From: JBFEYJ01 sp041546305
GTDB taxonomy: Bacteria; Pseudomonadota; Gammaproteobacteria; Thiohalomonadales; Thiohalomonadaceae
NCBI GenBank assembly: GCA_041546305.1
Contig: JBFEWO010000045.1
Coordinates: 1-18,642, forward strand
Length of the DNA: 18,642 nt
Direction of reading: 5' to 3'
A program made the translations under genes and the position numbers. Position 1 is the first letter of the stretch; every line of letters begins with the position of its first letter. Below the pieces are notes generated by a model. It saw only the letters and a list, made by a program, of their open reading frames with translations. It was not told the DNA's origin and did not search any database. Positions 1 through 6,987 of the stretch are shown piece after piece.

Positions 1-6
1 AGTCAA

Positions 7-474
7 ATGAAAATAAAACATATTCTTCTTGCACTTACAGCTTTAGCAATGGTAACACTCTCAGGCTGCGCTACCGTTCCCATGGCCAGCCAGGCTGAGG
101 ATACCAAAGCGAAACAATTCATGCCGCCGAAAGGCAAATCAAACATCTATGTCTACCGCAATGAGTTCCTCGGAGGCGCTGTTGCTATGGAGATCGATCT
201 CGATGGAAAACAAGTCGCGGTTACTCGTGCAAACAACTATGTCCGCCTGATAGTCGAACCCGGAAAGCACACCATAACCTCCCATGCCGAGAATGATGAC
301 ACTGTAGAAGTGCATGCCAAGAGAGGCCACAACCATTATGTCTGGCAGGAGGCGAAAATGGGGGTTTTGATGGCGCGCACCAGACTACATGTTGTTAGTG
401 AGGAAGAGGGAAAGAAAGGCGTAAATGAGTGTCAACTGGTTGACTTCGTATACGCCGACAACGAGTCTCAATAA
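7..474 (+). CDS. DUF2846-type outer-membrane lipoprotein
   Basis: This gene encodes a 155-residue predicted lipoprotein. A basic N-terminus and hydrophobic stretch lead to a lipobox LSGC with the acylated Cys at residue 21. Alanine follows the Cys rather than aspartate, so sorting to the outer membrane is expected. The mature part resembles the DUF2846 family from memory: a KGKSNIYVYRNE strand early on, VEPGKHTITSHAEN in the middle, and a GHNHYVWQEAKMGV segment near the C-terminus. The function of this family is not known to me. The ATG is six bases from the window edge, so its ribosome site cannot be judged, but the signal peptide fits this start exactly. It appears monocistronic, with a hairpin shortly downstream. 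Confidence 0.85.
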   Translation: MKIKHILLALTALAMVTLSGCATVPMASQAEDTKAKQFMPPKGKSNIYVYRNEFLGGAVAMEIDLDGKQVAVTRANNYVRLIVEPGKHTITSHAENDDTVEVHAKRGHNHYVWQEAKMGVLMARTRLHVVSEEEGKKGVNECQLVDFVYADNESQ

Positions 475-495
475 AAACAACTAAAGACATTCACC

Positions 496-546
496 AGGAG
501 TTTGATTTCAGAGACATGGATGTCTCAAACACCCTCCTCTTTTATT
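496..546 (+). terminator. Possible rho-independent terminator after the lipoprotein gene
   Basis: A perfect GAGACA/TGTCTC stem (511-516 and 521-526, loop TGGA) sits inside a weaker outer pairing, AGGAG (496-500) with CTCCT (534-538), followed by the T-rich run CTTTTATT. It begins about 20 bases after the stop codon, the usual place for a terminator. The outer stem is interrupted and the T-run is short, so it could be only a weak terminator. Confidence 0.5.
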
Positions 547-606
547 GCAATAAACTGCGCACTCAACATAACAACAAACCAGTCTTTAACCGTATTAAAT
601 GCCACC

Positions 607-628
607 GCACCTAATGGTATTTAGGTGC
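607..628. repeat. Perfect 8-bp inverted repeat (GCACCTAA / TTAGGTGC)
   Basis: GCACCTAA (607-614) and TTAGGTGC (621-628) are perfectly complementary around a 6-base TGGTAT loop. No T-run follows, so it does not look like a terminator. It lies about 80 bases upstream of the TATAAT assigned to the next gene. It could be an operator or a small intergenic palindromic element, and nothing in the sequence decides between them. The rest of 547-680 shows nothing recognisable. Confidence 0.4.
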
Positions 629-682
629 CTTGAGCGCCCTGCATCAACCTGAATGAAACGGGCTATCTTTTCCCAATCCTCC

Positions 683-711
683 TTCTCCCATCACACCACC
701 CGGAGTATAAT
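683..711 (+). promoter_or_regulatory. Candidate sigma-70 promoter for the beta-barrel gene
   Basis: A perfect -10 hexamer TATAAT lies at 706-711. At 17-base spacing the -35 position holds TTCTCC (683-688), a poor match. Transcription would start near 718 and give a leader of about 50 bases. The perfect -10 and sensible distance support it; the weak -35 suggests an activator or modest expression. Confidence 0.45.
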
Positions 712-769
712 TCGAGCGGACTGAGTTCGCTGTAACAATTATTACTACATAAATATTGGGAGAATCATT

Positions 770-1357
770 TTGAAGAGCAAACGTTTCCTTTCCCTAAGCC
801 TATTTTTCGGTCTGAGTGCCACGTCAACCATGGCTTCGGCTGCGGTGGAAGATTGGTATACCTATTGGGGCTTCGGTTTTTCCAACCATACCTATGAGGA
901 ACCATTGGATTCACTGGTAAAAACCGTAGACAGCTTCCCTGGGGTGACCCGAAGCCAGACGGCATACGATCTACTTGGTTTCTACTGGCCATTAAAAAAC
1001 AATCAAACTTCAGCGGGTTTTGTCATCAGTGGAAGCGCTGATCGGCTAGATGATGGTTTGGGTTATGTGCAAATCAACCAGTATCTCTATGCCGGCAGTG
1101 TCATGCACTTCTTTGGCAAGGAGATAGGAGACGGTTTCTTTGTTCGCGGCGACCTGGGTTTCTCCAAAGCGGTCGTTTCCTCTTCCATCACCAACCCTGT
1201 TGGCAGTGATACCGGCAGCGGTATCCTTCTTGGCGTTGGCTACGGGATCCCGGTATCGGAAGAGTCACGGGTACTGATTTCCCTGACCGCATCGACCAAT
1301 ACGATAGAAGGACATGAATACCACAGCACGGCCATTCGCATAGGCGGTCTTTGGTAG
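770..1357 (+). CDS. Small outer-membrane beta-barrel protein (TTG start)
   Basis: This gene encodes 195 residues. The start is TTG at 770, preceded by GGGAG at 758-762 with 7-base spacing, and it gives a textbook signal peptide: KSKR, a hydrophobic core, then ASA at 22-24 with likely cleavage before Ala25. No ATG would keep the signal peptide. The mature part alternates aromatic and glycine-rich strands (WGFGFSNHTY, GFFVRGDLGFS, GILLGVGYGIPVS) and ends in IRIGGLW. A terminal aromatic residue is typical of proteins inserted by the BAM machinery. It looks like a small eight-stranded outer-membrane barrel, though the strand count is an estimate. The ligand or role is unknown. It has its own promoter candidate and a strong terminator, so it is probably monocistronic. 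Confidence 0.8.
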   Translation: MKSKRFLSLSLFFGLSATSTMASAAVEDWYTYWGFGFSNHTYEEPLDSLVKTVDSFPGVTRSQTAYDLLGFYWPLKNNQTSAGFVISGSADRLDDGLGYVQINQYLYAGSVMHFFGKEIGDGFFVRGDLGFSKAVVSSSITNPVGSDTGSGILLGVGYGIPVSEESRVLISLTASTNTIEGHEYHSTAIRIGGLW

Positions 1358-1377
1358 TTTATTACCGCCACGAAAAG

Positions 1378-1402
1378 AAGGGAGGCTACGCCTCCCTTTT
1401 TT
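1378..1402 (+). terminator. Strong rho-independent terminator
   Basis: AAGGGAGGC (1378-1386) pairs perfectly with GCCTCCCTT (1390-1398) around a TAC loop. The downstream arm runs into TTTTTT (1397-1402). It starts about 20 bases after the barrel gene's stop codon. The sequence between it and the next hairpin (1403-1588) holds no gene or RNA that I recognise. Confidence 0.9.
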
Positions 1403-1588
1403 GCTTGTAATTTTGTTAAAGACTGGCACCACCCTGTGACGCCCTTAGCTGGGAACGAGAAACAAGAGTGGTGACAAGGCACCTGGCAGCAACGACTGGT
1501 GAGTATATGCTGCTCGCATCGCAATAATTCCGCCGCCTGTTCAGATCAGGTTCGCCGAAAATAGTATTTATCCGTCCGCACCTAAAAG

Positions 1589-1623
1589 AAAAAAGCCCTA
1601 TATGACTATAAGGCTTTTTTTTT
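1589..1623. terminator. Bidirectional hairpin terminator between convergent genes
   Basis: AAAAAAGCC (1589-1597) pairs with GGCTTTTTT (1612-1620), with a further inner TATA/TATA pairing around a TGAC loop. A run of T follows on the + strand, and the arm of six A gives a T-run on the - strand, so it can act both ways. Its main job is probably to end the leftward operon, whose last stop codon is three bases away. The barrel gene already has its own terminator. Confidence 0.85.
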
Positions 1624-1625
1624 GA

Positions 1626-1874
1626 TTACCGCAGTGAGTAACGCCGTTGTATGGGCACTGTTGTTTTGCCTACAGCGCGCTCCTCCTCAAAGCGCGCCTG
1701 GTGCCTGACGCGGGCAGCCTCATTTCTGGCCTGTTTTTCGGCGGCCAAGAGTTGCGCTTCAGTCATCTGTTGCGCCCCCTTGCCCTGCCCCGGATTATTT
1801 ACCGGCTGTGCACTCGCCTGCATACTGAGAGCACCACACAGCAGTCCACACATGACGTAGTATTTCATCTTCAT
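1626..1874 (-). CDS. Small exported protein, function unknown
   Basis: This gene encodes 82 residues from the ATG at 1874. GGGGAG lies 7 bases upstream of this ATG, and the resulting N-terminus is a clean signal peptide (MKMKYY, hydrophobic core, then ASA before QPV). An upstream GTG at 1889 would add five residues that disrupt this pattern and overlap the ribosome site. The mature chain is about 60 residues: a Pro/Gly/Gln-rich start (NNPGQGKGAQQ), then an Ala/Glu/Arg-rich probable helix (MTEAQLLAAEKQARNEAA) and a basic tail. I do not recognise the family. It begins 20 bases after the CARDB/PPC lipoprotein gene on the same strand, so the two are probably co-transcribed and act in the same envelope process. 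Confidence 0.65.
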   Translation of the reverse strand: MKMKYYVMCGLLCGALSMQASAQPVNNPGQGKGAQQMTEAQLLAAEKQARNEAARVRHQARFEEERAVGKTTVPIQRRYSLR

Positions 1875-1894
1875 TATTAGTCTCCCCACTCCAA

Positions 1895-4219
1895 TTATGG
1901 CGTTCTCAGGGTGATGGTGTAATCTTGAACAGGATACCCAATATCCCCTCCAAAACTCGTCGCATTGATGTAATAGGTCCCTGTTGCTGGAGCAACCCAG
2001 TTCGTGATAAGCGATCCCAATCCCACACCACCATCATCATTAATGAGCAGCTGCGTTATCCCATCCGTGCCATATAGCTTAAGCACCGTATCCGTCGTAC
2101 CCAGGACAGTGGTCTCAATGCTGTAGCTCGTACCGGAAATGGCAGTGAAAGCGAGCCAATCTGAGGCATCCTCGCAGAAATTGTGGCTCTGTGCCGCTTG
2201 CCCCACACCGATCAGTTTGGCTGAGGTGTAGGCATCGTCTTCTTCATACGCATCAGGCGTACATACCGTCACGTTCATTGAGACTACATTACTGGTGTTA
2301 TTGGCTGTATTCCCATCACTCAGGTTATTAAAGGGATCCGCAATGGCACCAAGATAGTAAATGCCGTTGAGACCCACAGCCGGAACTGTGCTAGGCACAT
2401 TGGCCGAGTCGGTGGCACCGGCGGCAAGACCTGCGACCGTACGAGTACCTATGAGGGCATCAGCCGTGTTAATCACGGGGTCACCAGACAGATAGTACCG
2501 AATATCGAAGTTATTAGTGATATCAGCACTTCCAATATTCGTCACGACGCTACTGATCGTGATCGGGTCACCTACCTGCACTACTGTCGGCGTGACGCCA
2601 ATGGTGCCCATCGCCAGGTCGGGATTCACAACCGATACCGTCATCGCGGCACTGGCATTATTGGTGATATCCGATTCTATCGCCTGAGCAGCAGTATCGA
2701 TCACCGCACCGATATAGTAGGTGCCTACCTGTTGGTTGATAGCGAAAGAGACTGTCCCGGTATCGGATGCGCCACCGGCGAGTGAAGTTATGGTGCGATT
2801 GCCCAGATAGGTATCGACCACAGGATCAATAATGCTGTCACTTGAGAGGTAGTAGCTAACATTAAAGCCCTGCTCATTCCCACTCCCCTGGTTCCACACC
2901 GTATCGGTAATCGACATCTGGTTGAAGGTATTAACCACGGTATCAGGAGTGAAGGCACTGAACACCAGATCCGAGGGTATCGCCGCCGTCACGGACACGG
3001 CCGCTGCATTGGAAACGTTATCTGCCTCATTGCCTTCAACCACCGTATCAAGGGGATCGACAATCGCGCCGAGATAGTAGTTACCGGGGATGAAATCCCT
3101 CGGCAGAGAAATATCCAGCCCGGTGTTAACATCATCAACACTGCCCACGGTAGCGATAGAACGCTTACCGATGTAGACATCGATCGGTTCAATAGTGGCA
3201 TCGGCAGAAAGATAGTAATAAACATCAACCCCTGCCGCGGTAATGCCGGAATTGCTTACCGTATCGCTGACCGTAAGCAACTCACCTGCAGCAACGGATG
3301 CGGTAGCAGCACTCACGCCAGAGATGGTGAGTTCTGCCGGTAACGCAGCGGCAATAGTGATTGCATATGCGTTACTGGTGTTGTTGGATTCAAACAACTC
3401 CGTCACTTCATTCCCGGTGTCTATGAGTGCCCCCAGGTAGTAGGTACCACCGACGGTAAGGGTACCAGGCACAGCAAATGAACTGCTCGCGGTACTGGTT
3501 GCTGCTGCCGCCAGGGAGGTCACGCGCCGTGATCCAAGATAGCTGTCTGCGGTACTGATAATCGTGTTGGTGGACAGGTAATAATCTACGTTGAAACCAC
3601 CCGAAGGGGCGCCGCCCTGGTTTTTAATCGTGTCTGAGAAGGTGAGGACATCATTGATGGCCACAGAGGCCGGCAGCGTCATTGTCTCCATCACCAGGTC
3701 TGGCTGCGGCAGTGGCGCCTGGGCCGTCAAGGCAATGGAATAGGAAGTGTATGAATCAGCACCGAACAAAGAACCCGCATTGATGTAATAAGTACCGCTA
3801 GTCGGTGCTGTCCAGACTATCTGCGATTCCAGACCTGCGGAATAATCATCATTGTAATCCAGCCAGTTCTGGTTCGAATCGTAGAGAGTAAGTGTAGTAT
3901 CTGCCCATGCACCCAGGTTGAACGTCGTTATCGTATATTGATAGCCGCCATTGGCTGTGAATTTGATCCAGTCCGTTCCGTCATCGAAATGGTTTCTGTT
4001 CTGAGTCGCGTTAACCGTAATCGTCTTGGCAGTCGCTGCACTGTCATCCTGCTCATACGTGTCTGGAGTGAGAGAGGGAGAAGTATAAGTAGTTGAAGAG
4101 CCGCCGCTACCGCCACAGGCGGATAAGGACATTGCCACCGCTGGTACAACGAGCCACCGCAGCACATTGGTTGTTATCCCCAATGGGGATGTGAGTGTTC
4201 CGGGAGAGGTAGCGGGCAT
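1895..4219 (-). CDS. Lipoprotein with PPC - 4xCARDB - PPC architecture
   Basis: This gene encodes 774 residues. AAGGAG stands 5 bases upstream of the ATG. A hydrophobic stretch ends in the lipobox LSAC (Cys35), so it is a predicted lipid-anchored extracytoplasmic protein. A Gly/Ser/Thr linker leads to a PPC-type domain (about 52-165, signature PDTYEQDDS). Four CARDB/APHP-like beta-sandwich repeats follow at about 173-294, 295-415, 416-532 and 533-653, each carrying YYLS and YYLGA- or YYIGA-type strands. A second PPC-type domain closes the protein (654-774, PDAYEEDDA). Cys653 and Cys682 flank the last domain and could form a disulfide. CARDB and PPC domains are adhesion or accessory modules of secreted proteins, often next to peptidases. 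No catalytic domain is visible here, so a surface binding or scaffold role is likely. Confidence 0.85.
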   Translation of the reverse strand: MPATSPGTLTSPLGITTNVLRWLVVPAVAMSLSACGGSGGSSTTYTSPSLTPDTYEQDDSAATAKTITVNATQNRNHFDDGTDWIKFTANGGYQYTITTFNLGAWADTTLTLYDSNQNWLDYNDDYSAGLESQIVWTAPTSGTYYINAGSLFGADSYTSYSIALTAQAPLPQPDLVMETMTLPASVAINDVLTFSDTIKNQGGAPSGGFNVDYYLSTNTIISTADSYLGSRRVTSLAAAATSTASSSFAVPGTLTVGGTYYLGALIDTGNEVTELFESNNTSNAYAITIAAALPAELTISGVSAATASVAAGELLTVSDTVSNSGITAAGVDVYYYLSADATIEPIDVYIGKRSIATVGSVDDVNTGLDISLPRDFIPGNYYLGAIVDPLDTVVEGNEADNVSNAAAVSVTAAIPSDLVFSAFTPDTVVNTFNQMSITDTVWNQGSGNEQGFNVSYYLSSDSIIDPVVDTYLGNRTITSLAGGASDTGTVSFAINQQVGTYYIGAVIDTAAQAIESDITNNASAAMTVSVVNPDLAMGTIGVTPTVVQVGDPITISSVVTNIGSADITNNFDIRYYLSGDPVINTADALIGTRTVAGLAAGATDSANVPSTVPAVGLNGIYYLGAIADPFNNLSDGNTANNTSNVVSMNVTVCTPDAYEEDDAYTSAKLIGVGQAAQSHNFCEDASDWLAFTAISGTSYSIETTVLGTTDTVLKLYGTDGITQLLINDDGGVGLGSLITNWVAPATGTYYINATSFGGDIGYPVQDYTITLRTP

Positions 4220-4241
4220 AGAAACTCCTTTATTATTGAGT

Positions 4242-4272
4242 ATTCATGCAGACTGGCTGTTACGCCATGAAT
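4242..4272. repeat. 7-bp inverted repeat in the leader of the CARDB lipoprotein gene
   Basis: ATTCATG (4242-4248) and CATGAAT (4266-4272) are perfectly complementary with a 17-base spacer, about 25-50 bases upstream of the lipoprotein start codon. It may be an operator or a leader stem for the leftward transcript. The evidence is only the symmetry. Confidence 0.25.
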
Positions 4273-4421
4273 GCATGTTTCCTTGTTTGCTGTTATTTCA
4301 ACGCTGGTATTATTTTCTGCCCGCATAAGGGGAGCCTGCTTCGCTTCACGACGAACCACTCCGTGCCGTGTTTGCTGACGACAGATTTCGTCATAGATTA
4401 ATGAACTATTGCCGGTCATTA

Positions 4422-4437
4422 TGTGACAAGACTCACA
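4422..4437. promoter_or_regulatory. Perfect CRP/Vfr-type site in the divergent intergenic region
   Basis: TGTGA-CAAGAC-TCACA matches both CRP half-sites exactly with the canonical 6-base spacer. It lies between the leftward lipoprotein operon (start 4219) and the rightward redox cluster (start 4673). Rightwards, a TTTAAT -10-like hexamer (4455-4460, 5 of 6 to TATAAT) lies near the distance expected of an activated promoter. Leftwards, TTGTCA (complement of 4424-4429) overlaps the site, but no good -10 is seen. Activation of the redox cluster is therefore the preferred reading. The binding protein is an inference from the family consensus. Confidence 0.6.
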
Positions 4438-4499
4438 GTTCTTCTTTTCCAATATTTAATAGTTAAAGCCCTATACCACACCATTTTACTTGGTAATTT

Positions 4500-4534
4500 T
4501 TCCTGCAAACACAAACACATACAGGAATTTTTTT
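4500..4534 (+). terminator. Terminator-like hairpin in the leader of the redox cluster
   Basis: TTCCTG (4500-4505) pairs with CAGGAA (4522-4527) around a 16-base A/C-rich loop, followed directly by seven T. The stem is short and the loop large, so it would be weak. There is no + strand gene upstream. If it functions, it would act on a transcript begun near the CRP-type site, as a leaky terminator or attenuator, or it may be a chance dyad. Confidence 0.3.
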
Positions 4535-4583
4535 GTTACAAAATTGAGAATTCCTCGCGCGATTTCGATACAATACCACGGCT

Positions 4584-4613
4584 TTGACAGGTGATTGTTA
4601 CCATGCAAAAAAT
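4584..4613 (+). promoter_or_regulatory. Candidate sigma-70 promoter of the redox cluster
   Basis: A perfect -35 TTGACA (4584-4589) is followed after 18 bases by AAAAAT (4608-4613, 4 of 6 to TATAAT). Transcription would start near 4620, about 50 bases before the first gene. It lies downstream of the CRP-type site and the T-run hairpin, so it could provide basal expression independent of them. Confidence 0.45.
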
Positions 4614-4672
4614 AAGGTTTTTCAGGTAATTGGCGAAATGCCTCCCCCCGTCACACGATTTCGGTAATACGA

Positions 4673-5335
4673 ATGAGCGCAAAAAAACAACAACTCGTTA
4701 ATGTCGTTATCGACGGCAAGGCCATCCAGGCCCCCTCTTCCCTGTCGGTAATACAGGCGCTCTGGTACGCAGGGTATCCACGGGTCAAAGGGGTTGGTTG
4801 CCTCGAGGGGGTGTGTGGCTCCTGCCGTGTGCTGGTACGTCGTGCGGACAAGGATGGGGTCAGCATGGAGCTGGGTTGTCAGACGCTGGTAGAAGAAGGG
4901 ATGCAGGTGTTGTTTCTCGTCTTCCCCAATCCCACCCATCACCATTATCAGCTCGACGAGATTAAGAATTCCTGGGATGTTCAGGCGGAGTTCCATCGCA
5001 TCTTCCCGGAGGCGAGCCAATGCCGCCATTGTAGTGGTTGTTTCCGTGCCTGCCCGAAAGGCATCAATGTAGAACTGGGCGTGGAACTGGCCAGCAAGGG
5101 GCGTTTTCGCGAGGCCAGCGAACTGTTTGTCGAATGCATCATGTGCAACCTCTGCATGACCGGCTGCCCCGAGGAGATCGCCCCTAATCATGTCGGCCTG
5201 TTTGCCCGCCGTGTCACTGCCTATTTTCATATCCGACCCTCGAATCTGATCAACCGACTGGAAAAGATTCGTCAGGGGGAGCTCGGTATCGATATCCACG
5301 CCGTTGATGAGCCCGTCAACGAGAACGCAAGTTAA
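4673..5335 (+). CDS. FrdB/SdhB-like iron-sulfur protein with HdrC-like C-terminus
   Basis: This gene encodes 220 residues. The N-terminal plant-type ferredoxin domain carries C43, C48, C51 and C69 (CLEGVCGSC), a [2Fe-2S] site as in succinate dehydrogenase/fumarate reductase B subunits. The C-terminal helical domain has two full CxxCxxCxxxCP motifs (C117/120/123/127 and C155/158/161/165), predicting two [4Fe-4S] clusters as in HdrC and thiol:fumarate reductase. Ordinary SdhB binds one [4Fe-4S] and one [3Fe-4S]. No HdrB-type CCG domain or membrane anchor is present, so a soluble electron wire is predicted, feeding the flavoprotein encoded 11 bases downstream. The ribosome site is weak, but this ATG starts just before the [2Fe-2S] domain and the next Met is inside it. 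Confidence 0.85.
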   Translation: MSAKKQQLVNVVIDGKAIQAPSSLSVIQALWYAGYPRVKGVGCLEGVCGSCRVLVRRADKDGVSMELGCQTLVEEGMQVLFLVFPNPTHHHYQLDEIKNSWDVQAEFHRIFPEASQCRHCSGCFRACPKGINVELGVELASKGRFREASELFVECIMCNLCMTGCPEEIAPNHVGLFARRVTAYFHIRPSNLINRLEKIRQGELGIDIHAVDEPVNENAS

Positions 5336-5346
5336 GGGATTTCATC

Positions 5347-6981
5347 ATGGCGAACGGCATACCTTACTACGAGGCACTAGCAAACTATCGGCCGCAGGCA
5401 GAGCGTCCGCTTGAGCGAGTGTCCGAGGAACGTGATACCCTGCTGCGCGCCTTTCATCCGGATCATCGCGCGGATACCGTCACTACCCTCAAGGTGGGCC
5501 CTAACAGCGGCGAGACCTGCCATCGCCAACTGGCCGTCCTGCTGCAAGCCGATGCCCGTATCGACGAAGCGGATCTCGCTGGTGCCCCGGTGGTAGAGAC
5601 CGATGTGCTAGTCATTGGCGGCGGCGGCGCCGGTTGTGCTGCCGCGCTGGTGGCAGCCAAGGCTGGGGCCGATGTCATCCTTGCCACCAAGCTGCGCCTT
5701 GGCGATAGCAATACGGTTATGGCTGAAGGCGGCATCCAGGCATCGATCGAGAAGAACGATACGCCGCAGATGCACTTCAACGATACCATCAGAGCTGGCC
5801 ACGGCGAGGCCGACCGCAATCTCGTCGCCAGCATGGTGATGGACGGCCCGGATGTGATCCGTTGGCTGATCCAACAGGGCATGCAGTTCGACCTGGACGA
5901 CTTCGGCGACCTGCTCACCCGCCGCGCCGGTGGCACCTCGGCCAACCGCGTCTGTTATTACCGCGACTACACCGGCCTGGAGATGATGCGGGTGCTGCGC
6001 GAGGCAGTGCAGAACAGCGATATCGATGTGTGGGACTACAGCCCGGCCGTGGAGTTGCTGGAAAACGAGTCTGGCCACTGCGCCGGTGCGGTACTCTCCA
6101 ACCTGAAAAACTGCAGCTATGTGCAGGTGGTGGCCAAGTCGGTGATTATCGCCACCGGCGGCATCGGCCGCATGCACCTCAACGGCTTCCCTACCTCCAA
6201 CCATTTCGGCGCCACCGGCGATGGGCTAATCCTGGCCTATCGCCTCGGCGCCAAGCTGCGCGATCTGGACTCCTTCCAGTATCACCCCACCGGTCTGGCT
6301 CACCCACACCACCTGGCCGGAACCCTGATCACCGAAGGGGTACGCTCAGCAGGCACTTATCTGCTCAACGGTCTCGGTGAACGCTTCGTTGACGAACTCT
6401 CGCCCCGTGATGTTGTAGCCGCCGCCATCCTCAAGGAGTGTGCTGAGGGACGCGGAGTACGTGTCAGCGACGAATCCGTCGGCGTCTGGCTCGATACGCC
6501 CGGACTGGAGCTGCGCAATCCCGGCATTCTGCAAAAGCGGTTTCCCAAACTACTCAATCTTGGCAAGAAGGCCGGCATCGATCCGAGCCAATCACCGTTA
6601 CTTATCTACCCCACCCTTCACTACCAAAATGGCGGGGTGATGATCGACGAGAATGGCCGAACCTCGGTGCCCGGGCTTTATTGTGTCGGCGAGGTCAGCG
6701 GGGGCATCCATGGCAAGAACCGCATCATGGGCAACGCCCTGCTGGAAATCATCAGTTTCGGGCGCCGCGCCGGTGCGCATGCCGCCGCTCAACGCACAAG
6801 CAAGGGACACAAGCAGGTCTCGCTGGAGCACCTCAGTCGCTTGCGTCGGGAGTTGACCATTACGAACATGCCGATGGAGCTGAAAAGCCCCATGCTGTTC
6901 CCCGAGTGCGCCAAATTCGATGACGATTCCGACTACGACGGCCTGCGTCAGCATCGCCGAAAGCGGGCAACCCAGGAGTAA
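5347..6981 (+). CDS. Fumarate reductase/succinate dehydrogenase-type flavoprotein
   Basis: This gene encodes 544 residues. An unusual N-terminal extension of about 85 residues precedes the Rossmann FAD motif (DVLVIGGGGAG, 86-96). Family landmarks follow: AEGGIQA (126-132), TSNHFGATGDG (283-293), FQYHPTG (310-316), SPRDVVAAA with R354 in the place of the proton-shuttling Arg, LHYQNGG with H425, and GGIHGKNRIMGNALLE (452-467). The segment that reads SHT in membrane FrdA/SdhA reads SNT here (121-123), so the His that binds FAD covalently is replaced by Asn and FAD should be non-covalent, as in L-aspartate oxidase. The probable reaction is fumarate reduction or succinate oxidation. AGGGA lies 7 bases before the ATG. 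L-aspartate oxidase is the main alternative, but the FrdB- and NuoF-like neighbours argue against it. Confidence 0.85.
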   Translation: MANGIPYYEALANYRPQAERPLERVSEERDTLLRAFHPDHRADTVTTLKVGPNSGETCHRQLAVLLQADARIDEADLAGAPVVETDVLVIGGGGAGCAAALVAAKAGADVILATKLRLGDSNTVMAEGGIQASIEKNDTPQMHFNDTIRAGHGEADRNLVASMVMDGPDVIRWLIQQGMQFDLDDFGDLLTRRAGGTSANRVCYYRDYTGLEMMRVLREAVQNSDIDVWDYSPAVELLENESGHCAGAVLSNLKNCSYVQVVAKSVIIATGGIGRMHLNGFPTSNHFGATGDGLILAYRLGAKLRDLDSFQYHPTGLAHPHHLAGTLITEGVRSAGTYLLNGLGERFVDELSPRDVVAAAILKECAEGRGVRVSDESVGVWLDTPGLELRNPGILQKRFPKLLNLGKKAGIDPSQSPLLIYPTLHYQNGGVMIDENGRTSVPGLYCVGEVSGGIHGKNRIMGNALLEIISFGRRAGAHAAAQRTSKGHKQVSLEHLSRLRRELTITNMPMELKSPMLFPECAKFDDDSDYDGLRQHRRKRATQE

Positions 6982-6987
6982 TCATCC

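Noticed and set aside
1542..1553. The complement reads GAACCTGATCTG, like the 3' core of a thiamine pyrophosphate riboswitch.
   Set aside because: The sequence after it does not continue the motif, no CTGAGA element lies upstream, and the downstream - strand holds only the terminator and the end of the small exported protein gene. It is taken as coincidence.
4174..4452. A 92-codon open frame on the - strand upstream of the CARDB lipoprotein gene.
   Set aside because: It overlaps the lipoprotein start and the CRP-type site, has no good ribosome site, and its translation has no recognisable features.
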